From Apteryx mantelli (lineage: Eukaryota > Chordata > Aves > Apterygiformes > Apterygidae), in assembly GCF_036417845.1 (NCBI RefSeq), contig NC_089984.1:31159447-31223446 (forward strand): a stretch of DNA of 64,000 nt, given 5' to 3'. The translations under genes and the position numbers were made by a program. Each line of letters begins with the position of its first letter. The first letter of the stretch is position 1. Below are positions 47,401 to 49,594 of the stretch, in pieces. Below the pieces are notes generated by a model that was not told where the DNA came from, made no database searches, and saw only the letters and a list, made by a program, of their open reading frames with translations.

Positions 47401-49583
47401 CCATAACCACAAACAAGGAAATAGTCTTAAATAATGTTCTATTCTCAGCAAGATCAAGAAACAGAAACACCAAAATTGTCTGTGCAAAAAAATGCTCAGT
47501 AAAGTTTTGATTTGGAAATCCTGAAAGGAGGGAGGTTTGGTTTTTGAATGACTTAAAACCAGCAGAGATGGCATTTTTTGTTGTGGTTCCCCTGAATGGT
47601 AAAGGATGTTTCAAAGGTTAAAGGCAACTAAACTGAAAGTTTTCTCTATAGAAAATGGAAATTTTGCTATTTACTCACCCATCCTCATACCCAGCTTTAG
47701 GGAAGGAATACCTTTGCTTTGAGTGTTTGTGGTTTCTACTTTCACAAACCCTGTTTTCCTCACACCTGAGCCATCACACTTCCCTGCCCTGAACCTCTCC
47801 TCAGCCCATCTACACTGCCTTTGCTTTCTGTTTCCTCACTGTGCAATGTCTTCACTCCTTACTTACTTGAAGTCATACAGCTGCTGCCATGGGTGTAAGA
47901 CCTCTTTTCCACTCCACTGCCTCCAGTGTGGGATGATGTTTTGAGCCCACTGCTGCTGCCTCCTTCTGGAAGAGATGAGCACAAAATGAGACATTGTCTC
48001 AGAGTAAAAGATGAGGAGAAGAGTAAAGAAGCTGCAAGATGAGGCAGGAGGTACCAAAGCTGGCCTTATACTCGATTACAAGGATAGCTTCCTGTCTGAG
48101 AAGGTATCAGGACTGCAGAGAAGCGCCTTGGTAGAGCACTTAAGCACTCACACTGCAGACCCAGCGGTTTGCAGGCAACTTTTGCTCTGGATATGGGCTG
48201 AAGTATGCTCCTGGTAATCCTCATCATAAGTGAAACAGAGCAACTACTTTCCAACCCAGCTGCAGCAAGCTAATCAAGAAATGTGGTGGTATAAAGGGTA
48301 CAGAGGATTCTTCCCTACTTACTACACAGAGGTAGAAATCACCTGTGACCTCTTATACTACCCAGAAGGGATTCACCCACTGTTGCCAACTGGGTAAGAT
48401 GATAGAAGAATATACTGCATCCGCAGCAGTGGAAGCTGACGACACACCACTTCTGAGCCTTGTCCCCAAGAGACAGTAACTGTCGCAGCCCTTCGAGAGT
48501 CCAGTCTACAAGTTTTAGTGAACTGCACGGCTTCCTTGTTTCTGACAAAACCCAGCCAGCTCCCCCCACACTGCTCCTTTTCTCCACTAACAGTATTTTG
48601 GGAGACATTTCCGAAAACAGCTTCTCTTGGGGTGCAAGCCTTTCTGCACCCAGACCTGCTGCACCCAGGAACTTGTAGAAATAGTGCGGCTAAATTGTAT
48701 GGAGGGGTACAAATCACTGAGCAAGCCATGTGGTAGATCATAATTACTTACTGGGTGGTAAGGAAGTCAGTCTTGTGGTTACAGTCTCTGTAATAACTGA
48801 GGAAAGAGAAGGTTGCAGAAGTTAATGCGATTTAATCTAGCCAGTCAACATGTGAGTTCTACTTCATTCCCATGGAGGAGCAGGACTTATGCAAGGAAAA
48901 GTCCCTTAAGACTGTACTGCCAGGGGGCTGCACCCTCATTAACACACAAGCTTTTTCCTGTTTTTGCTTGCAGGCCTTTCTCACACTGCAGTAACTGAGT
49001 ACACCACTGCCATGCAAGATTTTTCTTTACAAATTCTCTGTGAAACATGGAAGTATTATTATTTCTGGGTACTTCTGAACCACAGACATTGCTGTAACTG
49101 CAAAGGCCACAGTCAGACCCTTGACTAGCTTCCTACTAGCTAATTCCCAGACTGCCAGCAGTGAAACTTACCCTCTGCTTTACACCGAGCCAAAAAAGAT
49201 ATTTAAAGAGCATGTTCTAGGCCAGGTAAGGCATCAGTATCAGCGGCAGGAAGAGAATTCAAAAGTCTGTGCTACTGGGTAGAAGTGTTACCACAGGGCA
49301 GTCACCTCTGGTTATATACTCAGACCATGCTAAATGTTTCTAAATGTTCGATACAGCCCTATTCTATTTCTTACTTTAACTTTGACAGGGAAACACAAAC
49401 AGGTGCAGAACCTGAGGTTCTGGATCTCTGGTCAGTATTCAACCCCTTACAAAACTGGGCATCCAGTTCTGGGATTTTTGGTGTGCAACCTTATCTTGCG
49501 ATAGGAAGATAAATAAAGTTCTCCTTACGTCTCTCAGTAACTTCTGTTCCATCTTGCCTCGTTTTCTTTGTTACAGAATCCAT
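11391..49583 (-). CDS. COL17A1: COL17A1, collagen XVII alpha-1 chain (BP180), complete coding sequence over 56 exons
   Basis: Type II membrane collagen of hemidesmosomes linking keratin-associated plectin and integrin alpha6beta4 inside the cell to the basement membrane. The exons below sum to 4614 nt, giving 1537 residues (human about 1497). All internal exons are multiples of 3 and every junction splits a codon after base 1. Domain order: N-terminal cytoplasmic Ser/Thr-rich domain with [17 protein letters not shown], Cys/Trp-rich juxtamembrane segment [16 protein letters not shown], Leu-rich membrane helix (about 456-477), NC16A (about 478-552), COL15 (about 553-796), then alternating Gly-X-Y and non-collagenous segments, ending RRKRRSVGV. 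The start [18 protein letters not shown] matches the known N-terminus closely. Minus-strand GT-AG donors and acceptors are present throughout. The start codon is in exon 2; exon 1 is non-coding. Confidence 0.95.
11490..11515. repeat. A-rich simple tract in last COL17A1 intron
   Basis: A10-G-A14 on the + strand, hence a long T tract on the transcribed minus strand, 50-75 bases before the acceptor of the terminal exon in an intron of only 187 bases. It may serve as part of the pyrimidine tract. Confidence 0.7.
11628..11699 (-). CDS. COL17A1: COL17A1 exon 56 (final Gly-X-Y block)
   Basis: 24 codons, residues 1498-1521, all Gly-[18 protein letters not shown] then PKGEKGEK. It is the second half of the last collagen segment. 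Donor gtatga, acceptor ctccag. Confidence 0.92.
11955..12017 (-). CDS. COL17A1: COL17A1 exon 55
   Basis: Residues 1477-1497: short linker THGTIQ then [15 protein letters not shown] opening the C-terminal collagen segment. I extended the exon past an apparent in-frame boundary to the strong acceptor cttcttcttcattttcctctccag. That acceptor restores phase with exon 54 (A|CA, Thr). Confidence 0.92.
12518..12658 (-). CDS. COL17A1: COL17A1 exon 54
   Basis: Residues 1430-1476. [13 protein letters not shown] leads into a 12-residue Gly-Pro-Pro run, then [21 protein letters not shown]. It contains an N-glycosylation sequon (NVT) that I recall as conserved in the human protein. Donor gtaagtg, acceptor attcctcag. 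Confidence 0.93.
12862..13314 (-). CDS. COL17A1: COL17A1 exon 53, large Ser/Gly-rich exon
   Basis: By far the largest coding exon (151 codons, residues 1279-1429). It opens with [20 protein letters not shown] and a 20-residue collagen run. About 90 residues rich in Ser, Gly and Tyr follow, including ten-residue repeats of the [10 protein letters not shown] type. It ends [17 protein letters not shown]. The human protein has a similarly placed but diverged Ser/Gly-rich linker. Donor gtgagtg, acceptor ttttgcag. Confidence 0.93.
12990..13075 (-). repeat. COL17A1: 30-bp coding tandem repeat in COL17A1 exon 53
   Basis: Nearly three copies of a 30-bp unit encode [20 protein letters not shown] and GSDGSF. 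Copies differ at several third positions but keep G-S-E/D-G-S-Y/F. Confidence 0.75.
13315..14149 (-). other. COL17A1 intron 52 with a short duplicated segment
   Basis: An 835-bp intron. No transposon was recognised, but 13765-13822 is paralogous to 14757-14814 in intron 50 (see the repeat entries). Confidence 0.7.
13765..13822. repeat. 58-bp intronic duplicate, copy A
   Basis: Runs from tacaggtgctgccagc to cagcgtcctc. It matches copy B at 14757-14814 with about five substitutions and single-base indels, in the same orientation and 992 bp away. Confidence 0.75.
14150..14302 (-). CDS. COL17A1: COL17A1 exon 52
   Basis: Residues 1228-1278. [10 protein letters not shown], a Gly-Pro-Pro run ending GFSG, then [20 protein letters not shown]. 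The tail resembles the human NSDSFRSELISYL segment. Donor gtaagg, acceptor ccaag. Confidence 0.92.
14578..14691 (-). CDS. COL17A1: COL17A1 exon 51
   Basis: Residues 1190-1227: [20 protein letters not shown] then [18 protein letters not shown] short collagen segment is followed by the LEDLSAYL helix also known in the human chain. Donor gtaagg, acceptor cttttgcag. Confidence 0.92.
14692..15317 (-). other. COL17A1 intron 50 with a short duplicated segment
   Basis: A 626-bp intron with no recognised transposon. It holds copy B of the 58-bp duplicate near the acceptor of exon 51. Confidence 0.7.
14757..14814. repeat. 58-bp intronic duplicate, copy B
   Basis: Runs from tacaggtgatgccagc to cagcatcctc; it corresponds to copy A. 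The match stops abruptly on both sides. Confidence 0.75.
15318..15407 (-). CDS. COL17A1: COL17A1 exon 50
   Basis: Residues 1160-1189: [20 protein letters not shown] then SDLTAYLR. It is equivalent to human [16 protein letters not shown]. Donor gtaagc, acceptor ttttgcag. Confidence 0.93.
15408..16601 (-). other. COL17A1 intron 49, nothing recognised
   Basis: About 1.2 kb. Open frames of up to about 190 codons overlap this region on the + strand, but they show no domain and are interrupted relative to any plausible gene. No repeat was recognised. Confidence 0.65.
16602..16730 (-). CDS. COL17A1: COL17A1 exon 49
   Basis: Residues 1117-1159: [20 protein letters not shown] then [17 protein letters not shown]. 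It is one complete copy of the repeated VRxYL / LDYxEL module. Donor gtaatgg, acceptor tttccag. Confidence 0.93.
16731..17751 (-). other. COL17A1 intron 48, nothing recognised
   Basis: About 1.0 kb of intron without recognised repeats, RNA genes or extra collagen coding. Confidence 0.65.
17752..17835 (-). CDS. COL17A1: COL17A1 exon 48 (non-collagenous linker)
   Basis: Residues 1089-1116, without Gly-[22 protein letters not shown] then LLDMLQ. It matches in position the human Ser-rich linker that ends DILAVLQ. Donor gtaagt, acceptor cccacag. Confidence 0.9.
17836..18443 (-). other. COL17A1 intron 47, nothing recognised
   Basis: About 600 bp; no recognised element. Confidence 0.65.
18444..18581 (-). 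CDS. COL17A1: COL17A1 exon 47
   Basis: Residues 1043-1088: [20 protein letters not shown], then [20 protein letters not shown] and SYLT. It is another copy of the two-part module. Human has the same head and tail (SIRSYLSGVQ, FDYSELASHVV). Donor gtaagc, acceptor cctag. Confidence 0.93.
18847..18972 (-). CDS. COL17A1: COL17A1 exon 46
   Basis: Residues 1001-1042: [10 protein letters not shown], a 14-residue Gly-Pro-Pro run, then [15 protein letters not shown]. Human has GQEIQQYISEYM at this point. Donor gtgagt, acceptor cttacag. Confidence 0.93.
18973..19987 (-). other. COL17A1 intron 45, nothing recognised
   Basis: About 1.0 kb; overlapping + strand open frames lack any domain. No repeat was recognised. 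Confidence 0.65.
19988..20035 (-). CDS. COL17A1: COL17A1 exon 45
   Basis: 16 codons, residues 985-1000: [15 protein letters not shown]. It finishes a collagen segment equivalent to human GDPGVPGALGIPSG. Donor gtaaga, acceptor tttccag. Confidence 0.9.
20406..20471 (-). CDS. COL17A1: COL17A1 exon 44
   Basis: Residues 963-984: [20 protein letters not shown] then PK. Donor gtaaag, acceptor ttggcag. Confidence 0.92.
20634..20675 (-). CDS. COL17A1: COL17A1 exon 43 (GTCAGT donor)
   Basis: 14 codons, residues 949-962: [14 protein letters not shown] chose the donor gtcagt because it gives [13 protein letters not shown], aligning with human EQGLPGFSTSGSS. A gtgagc donor 33 bases earlier would leave a 9-bp exon, also in frame. 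Acceptor aatgcag. Confidence 0.75.
20762..20788 (-). CDS. COL17A1: COL17A1 exon 42 (27-bp collagen microexon)
   Basis: Nine codons, residues 940-948: ERGPRGFT plus split glycines. Classic 27-bp collagen exon; donor gtaagg, acceptor ttcacag. Introns of 86 and 534 bp flank it. Confidence 0.88.
20789..21322 (-). other. COL17A1 intron 41, nothing recognised
   Basis: About 530 bp; no recognised element. Confidence 0.65.
21323..21382 (-). CDS. COL17A1: COL17A1 exon 41
   Basis: Residues 920-939: [19 protein letters not shown], matching human [20 protein letters not shown]. Donor gtgcgt (non-consensus at position 4), acceptor attccag. Confidence 0.92.
21547..21609 (-). CDS. COL17A1: COL17A1 exon 40
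   Basis: Residues 899-919: [20 protein letters not shown]. It closes one collagen run and enters a short Ser/Thr linker. Donor gtaggc, acceptor cctag. Confidence 0.92.
21610..22430 (-). other. COL17A1 intron 39, nothing recognised
   Basis: About 820 bp; no recognised element. Confidence 0.65.
22431..22472 (-). CDS. COL17A1: COL17A1 exon 39
   Basis: Residues 885-898: [13 protein letters not shown] plus split glycines. Separated from exon 38 by a 114-bp intron. Donor gtaaga, acceptor ccatcag. Confidence 0.9.
22587..22640 (-). CDS. COL17A1: COL17A1 exon 38
   Basis: Residues 867-884: [17 protein letters not shown] after a Met from the split codon. It corresponds to human [16 protein letters not shown]. 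Donor gtacgt, acceptor tgcacag. Confidence 0.9.
22641..23920 (-). other. COL17A1 intron 37
   Basis: About 1.3 kb with a CA microsatellite near its upstream end; no exon or transposon recognised. Confidence 0.65.
23782..23810. repeat. (CA)n microsatellite
   Basis: CA dinucleotides interrupted by one extra A near the middle. Confidence 0.9.
23921..24001 (-). CDS. COL17A1: COL17A1 exon 37 (collagen plus helical linker, possibly lineage-specific)
   Basis: Residues 840-866: [20 protein letters not shown] then SSLTSQ. Three Gly-X-Y triplets lead into an amphipathic non-collagenous stretch. Frame, phase and splice sites (gtaagt; tgaaaaag, a weak acceptor) fit. I cannot place an equivalent in the human chain, where LPGHQEVLNLQG seems to run straight on. 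Confidence 0.88.
24002..24690 (-). other. COL17A1 intron 36, nothing recognised
   Basis: About 690 bp; no recognised element. Confidence 0.65.
24691..24726 (-). CDS. COL17A1: COL17A1 exon 36 (36-bp collagen exon)
   Basis: 12 codons, residues 828-839: [11 protein letters not shown], matching human GPAGPAGLPGHQ. Donor gtactg, acceptor gaaaccag. Confidence 0.88.
24727..25634 (-). other. COL17A1 intron 35
   Basis: About 900 bp with a short TG-rich tract near 25219-25232; nothing else recognised. Confidence 0.65.
25635..25715 (-). CDS. COL17A1: COL17A1 exon 35
   Basis: Residues 801-827: [20 protein letters not shown] then GPPGVP. It matches human [16 protein letters not shown]. It starts the collagen segment after COL15. 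Donor gtgagg, acceptor gtttcag. Confidence 0.93.
25925..25960 (-). CDS. COL17A1: COL17A1 exon 34 (end of COL15)
   Basis: Residues 789-800: [11 protein letters not shown]. The long COL15 triple helix stops at GAPGK and a short linker begins, as in human GEPGAPGKIVTSE. Donor gtaggt, acceptor ttcttag. Confidence 0.9.
25961..26483 (-). other. COL17A1 intron 33, nothing recognised
   Basis: About 520 bp; no recognised element. Confidence 0.65.
26484..26519 (-). CDS. COL17A1: COL17A1 exon 33 (COL15)
   Basis: Residues 777-788: [11 protein letters not shown], matching human GLPGTPGRPGIK. Donor gtgagt, acceptor ataccag. Confidence 0.9.
26520..27222 (-). other. COL17A1 intron 32, with a splice-like decoy
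   Basis: About 700 bp. A segment at 27069-27092 has exon-like flanks but would break the Gly-X-Y register, so I treat it as intronic. No transposon was recognised. Confidence 0.6.
27223..27249 (-). CDS. COL17A1: COL17A1 exon 32 (COL15, 27 bp)
   Basis: Residues 768-776: LTGPQGPP plus split glycines, identical in pattern to human GLTGPQGPQ. Donor gtaggt. The acceptor ctatttttccag lies very close to a CR1 insertion. Confidence 0.9.
27270..27818 (+). mobile_element. CR1 LINE 3' end, antisense to COL17A1
   Basis: About 550 bp: ctactcagccctggtgaggccacatctggagtactg-type start, the conserved 3'UTR region (ggttggactagatgatctccagaggttccttcc) and the terminal ATTCTRTG-like repeats (gactctgtaattctgtgatg). 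It is well preserved, so a younger copy than the one in SLK. It is 5' truncated and lies in the intron between exons 31 and 32. The left edge is approximate. Confidence 0.93.
28026..28097 (-). CDS. COL17A1: COL17A1 exon 31 (COL15)
   Basis: Residues 744-767: [20 protein letters not shown] then GQP. It matches human [20 protein letters not shown]. Donor gtaaga, acceptor tccatag. Confidence 0.93.
28098..28496 (-). other. COL17A1 intron 30, nothing recognised
   Basis: About 400 bp; no recognised element. Confidence 0.65.
28497..28532 (-). CDS. COL17A1: COL17A1 exon 30 (COL15)
   Basis: Residues 732-743: [11 protein letters not shown], matching human GPAGPDGHQGPRG. Donor gtaagg, acceptor tgaacag. 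Confidence 0.9.
28533..28897 (-). other. COL17A1 intron 29, nothing recognised
   Basis: 365 bp; no recognised element. Confidence 0.65.
28898..28960 (-). CDS. COL17A1: COL17A1 exon 29 (COL15)
   Basis: Residues 711-731: [20 protein letters not shown]. Human has VGEPGAKGAMG here. Donor gtaggt, acceptor gttacag. Confidence 0.92.
   Translation of the reverse strand: MNKAQEECLVFQESQGLKDQ
28961..29373 (-). other. COL17A1 intron 28, nothing recognised
   Basis: 413 bp; AT-rich, no recognised element. Confidence 0.65.
29374..29409 (-). CDS. COL17A1: COL17A1 exon 28 (COL15, GTCAGT donor)
   Basis: Residues 699-710: [11 protein letters not shown], matching human GDQGEKGPRGLT. Donor gtcagt, acceptor gttgtag. 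Confidence 0.9.
29609..29644 (-). CDS. COL17A1: COL17A1 exon 27 (COL15)
   Basis: Residues 687-698: [11 protein letters not shown], equivalent to human DKGPMGPPGPK. Donor gtatgt, acceptor ctttcag. Confidence 0.9.
29645..30031 (-). other. COL17A1 intron 26, nothing recognised
   Basis: 387 bp; no recognised element. Confidence 0.65.
30032..30085 (-). CDS. COL17A1: COL17A1 exon 26 (COL15)
   Basis: 54-bp exon, residues 669-686: [17 protein letters not shown], matching human PVGLQGLRGEVGLPGVK. Donor gtaagc, acceptor ttcttcag. Confidence 0.93.
30228..30263 (-). CDS. COL17A1: COL17A1 exon 25 (COL15)
   Basis: Residues 657-668: [11 protein letters not shown], matching human [12 protein letters not shown]. 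Donor gtgagt, acceptor ttcacag. Confidence 0.9.
30264..30935 (-). other. COL17A1 intron 24, nothing recognised
   Basis: About 670 bp; no recognised element. Confidence 0.65.
30936..30998 (-). CDS. COL17A1: COL17A1 exon 24 (COL15)
   Basis: Residues 636-656: [20 protein letters not shown]. Donor gtaaat, acceptor ttctccag. Confidence 0.92.
30999..31505 (-). other. COL17A1 intron 23, nothing recognised
   Basis: About 500 bp; no recognised element. Confidence 0.65.
31506..31610 (-). CDS. COL17A1: COL17A1 exon 23 (COL15, with triplet interruption)
   Basis: Residues 601-635: [20 protein letters not shown] then [14 protein letters not shown]. The GFG step breaks the Gly-X-Y register by one residue, at the position where human has GSGEKG, so the imperfection looks conserved. 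Donor gtagga, acceptor cctatag. Confidence 0.94.
31779..31841 (-). CDS. COL17A1: COL17A1 exon 22 (COL15)
   Basis: Residues 580-600: [20 protein letters not shown], matching human [20 protein letters not shown]. Donor gtaagc, acceptor tttccag. Confidence 0.94.
31842..32341 (-). other. COL17A1 intron 21, nothing recognised
   Basis: 500 bp; no recognised element. Confidence 0.65.
32342..32368 (-). CDS. COL17A1: COL17A1 exon 21 (COL15, 27 bp)
   Basis: Residues 571-579: ERGLPGVP, matching human GDRGFPGTP. Donor gtaggt, acceptor ccccacag. Confidence 0.9.
32369..32869 (-). other. COL17A1 intron 20, nothing recognised
   Basis: About 500 bp; no recognised element. Confidence 0.65.
32870..32896 (-). 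CDS. COL17A1: COL17A1 exon 20 (COL15, 27 bp)
   Basis: Residues 562-570: DMGMQGPK, matching human GDMGSPGPK. Donor gtgagt, acceptor ctcttag. Confidence 0.9.
32897..33299 (-). other. COL17A1 intron 19
   Basis: 403 bp. A short stretch around 33196-33214 would read GEKGEA on the minus strand, but it lacks an acceptor AG. Confidence 0.65.
33300..33338 (-). CDS. COL17A1: COL17A1 exon 19 (NC16A end, start of COL15)
   Basis: Residues 549-561: [12 protein letters not shown] after a split Gly. Gly-X-Y begins at residue 553. It is equivalent to human NGNLRGSPGPK. Donor gtacaa, acceptor gttgcag. Confidence 0.92.
33339..34010 (-). other. COL17A1 intron 18, nothing recognised
   Basis: About 670 bp; no recognised element. 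Confidence 0.65.
34011..34226 (-). CDS. COL17A1: COL17A1 exon 18 (NC16A domain)
   Basis: 72 codons, residues 477-548. The start [20 protein letters not shown] is the coiled-coil trimerisation region just outside the membrane; [20 protein letters not shown] closes it. Human NC16A is the main bullous pemphigoid autoantigen region and the site of ectodomain shedding by ADAM proteases. The middle ([20 protein letters not shown]) is strongly diverged from human while GMAP is kept. Donor gtgagg, acceptor ccttccag. Confidence 0.95.
34227..34877 (-). other. COL17A1 intron 17, nothing recognised
   Basis: About 650 bp; no recognised element. Confidence 0.65.
34878..35027 (-). CDS. COL17A1: COL17A1 exon 17 (transmembrane exon)
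   Basis: Residues 427-476. A short Gly-rich stretch ([14 protein letters not shown]) precedes [16 protein letters not shown] and the helix [19 protein letters not shown]. The juxtamembrane and membrane residues are nearly identical to human. The Gly-rich stretch is much shorter than the human poly-Gly linker. Type II topology, no signal peptide. Donor gtaaga, acceptor cttccag. Confidence 0.96.
35028..35644 (-). other. COL17A1 intron 16, nothing recognised
   Basis: About 620 bp; no recognised element. Confidence 0.65.
35645..35689 (-). CDS. COL17A1: COL17A1 exon 16 (small cytoplasmic exon)
   Basis: 15 codons, residues 412-426: [14 protein letters not shown] after a split Gly. It fits human GDLKTVSTKGKTTTA in position. 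Phase, donor gtaggt and acceptor ttgcaacag all fit; without it the frame would still join, so it was easy to miss. Confidence 0.83.
35825..35914 (-). CDS. COL17A1: COL17A1 exon 15 (cytoplasmic)
   Basis: Residues 382-411: [20 protein letters not shown] then DAGLKSEAN, matching human [12 protein letters not shown] and DSGLKAEAN. Donor gtaaga, acceptor tgttcag. Confidence 0.94.
35915..36462 (-). other. COL17A1 intron 14, nothing recognised
   Basis: About 550 bp; no recognised element. Confidence 0.65.
36463..36627 (-). CDS. COL17A1: COL17A1 exon 14 (cytoplasmic, highly conserved)
   Basis: Residues 327-381. It includes [20 protein letters not shown] then [20 protein letters not shown], nearly identical to human, so this is probably a structured or partner-binding part of the cytoplasmic domain. 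Donor gtaact, acceptor atattccag. Confidence 0.95.
36628..37963 (-). other. COL17A1 intron 13
   Basis: About 1.3 kb with a probable decayed CR1-like remnant near 36948; otherwise nothing recognised. Confidence 0.65.
36948..37012 (-). mobile_element. Old CR1-like 3' end (candidate)
   Basis: The stretch cagaattgtagaaagtcaggctggaagagacatc resembles the reverse complement of the end of ancient amniote CR1 families (AATCATAGAAATTTAGGCTGGAAGGGACC-type). It is short and diverged, so tentative. Confidence 0.4.
37964..38029 (-). CDS. COL17A1: COL17A1 exon 13 (cytoplasmic)
   Basis: Residues 305-326: [20 protein letters not shown] then SA, Ser/Thr/Asn-rich. Human has TAYGVKKNMPQSP. Donor gtgagt, acceptor cattgcag. 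Confidence 0.9.
38030..38386 (-). other. COL17A1 intron 12, nothing recognised
   Basis: 357 bp; no recognised element. Confidence 0.65.
38387..38458 (-). CDS. COL17A1: COL17A1 exon 12 (cytoplasmic, repeat copy 2)
   Basis: Residues 281-304: [20 protein letters not shown] then AASA. It is homologous to exon 11 in sequence, length (72 bp), phase and unusual GTCAG donor. Human has FGMQNNLAPSLTTLS here. Confidence 0.92.
38459..39587 (-). other. COL17A1 intron 11, nothing recognised
   Basis: About 1.1 kb; no recognised element. Confidence 0.65.
39588..39659 (-). CDS. COL17A1: COL17A1 exon 11 (cytoplasmic, repeat copy 1)
   Basis: Residues 257-280: [20 protein letters not shown] then TSST, matching human [20 protein letters not shown]. 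Donor gtcaga, acceptor ttttgcag. Confidence 0.93.
39660..40444 (-). other. COL17A1 intron 10, nothing recognised
   Basis: About 790 bp; no recognised element. Confidence 0.65.
40445..40600 (-). CDS. COL17A1: COL17A1 exon 10 (cytoplasmic)
   Basis: Residues 205-256: [20 protein letters not shown] then [20 protein letters not shown]. The [10 protein letters not shown] and YHN-M motifs match human. Donor gtaccc, acceptor ttttccag. Confidence 0.95.
40601..41633 (-). other. COL17A1 intron 9, nothing recognised
   Basis: About 1.0 kb; no recognised element. Confidence 0.65.
41634..41777 (-). CDS. COL17A1: COL17A1 exon 9 (cytoplasmic)
   Basis: Residues 157-204: [20 protein letters not shown], then [20 protein letters not shown]. 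Dense in SP/RS sites suitable for phosphorylation, and close to human. Donor gtactt, acceptor ctgccag. Confidence 0.95.
41778..42559 (-). other. COL17A1 intron 8, nothing recognised
   Basis: About 780 bp; no recognised element. Confidence 0.65.
42560..42607 (-). CDS. COL17A1: COL17A1 exon 8 (cytoplasmic)
   Basis: Residues 141-156: [15 protein letters not shown], ending in a split Trp codon, as in human [16 protein letters not shown]. Donor gtaagt, acceptor cttcccag. Confidence 0.94.
42608..44263 (-). other. COL17A1 intron 7, nothing recognised
   Basis: About 1.7 kb of AT-rich intron; no exon or transposon recognised. Confidence 0.65.
44264..44299 (-). CDS. COL17A1: COL17A1 exon 7 (cytoplasmic, 36 bp)
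   Basis: Residues 129-140: [11 protein letters not shown], matching human SSSTRGRSQTR. Donor gtgagt, acceptor ttcacag. Confidence 0.93.
44300..45301 (-). other. COL17A1 intron 6, nothing recognised
   Basis: About 1.0 kb; no recognised element. Confidence 0.65.
45302..45349 (-). CDS. COL17A1: COL17A1 exon 6 (cytoplasmic)
   Basis: Residues 113-128: [15 protein letters not shown], matching human GNSSPEYPRKEF. Donor gtatgt, acceptor tttgcag. Confidence 0.94.
45350..45717 (-). other. COL17A1 intron 5, nothing recognised
   Basis: 368 bp; no recognised element. Confidence 0.65.
45718..45855 (-). CDS. COL17A1: COL17A1 exon 5 (cytoplasmic)
   Basis: Residues 67-112: [20 protein letters not shown], then [20 protein letters not shown] and RHATYE. 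The [15 protein letters not shown] motif is strongly conserved with human. Donor gtatca, acceptor cctatag. Confidence 0.95.
45856..47866 (-). other. COL17A1 intron 4, nothing recognised
   Basis: About 2.0 kb; no recognised exon, RNA gene or transposon. Confidence 0.65.
47867..47965 (-). CDS. COL17A1: COL17A1 exon 4 (cytoplasmic)
   Basis: Residues 34-66: [20 protein letters not shown] then [12 protein letters not shown]. Human has LEKQSLTHGSSGY. Donor gtaagt, acceptor cttccag. Confidence 0.92.
47966..48751 (-). other. COL17A1 intron 3, nothing recognised
   Basis: About 790 bp; no recognised element. Confidence 0.65.
48752..48796 (-). CDS. COL17A1: COL17A1 exon 3 (cytoplasmic)
   Basis: Residues 19-33: [14 protein letters not shown] after a split Leu codon; human has [14 protein letters not shown]. 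Donor gtaagt, acceptor cctcag. Confidence 0.94.
48797..49528 (-). other. COL17A1 intron 2, nothing recognised
   Basis: About 730 bp; no recognised element. Confidence 0.65.
49529..49583 (-). CDS. COL17A1: COL17A1 exon 2 (start codon)
   Basis: Encodes [18 protein letters not shown] plus one base. Human starts [20 protein letters not shown] context has G at -3 and G at +4. Eleven untranslated bases precede it in the exon (acceptor ccctgcag ending at 49595). Donor gtaagg. Confidence 0.94.
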
Positions 49584-49588
49584 ACCAT
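49571..49588 (-). promoter_or_regulatory. Overlapping upstream ORF at COL17A1 start (MVWIL-stop)
   Basis: An upstream ATG lies five bases before the COL17A1 ATG in the same exon, with G at -3 and G at +4. It reads five codons in another frame and stops at TAA ten bases past the main ATG. It is seen directly in sequence; any translational effect is inferred. Confidence 0.6.
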
Positions 49589-49594
49589 TGCCAC

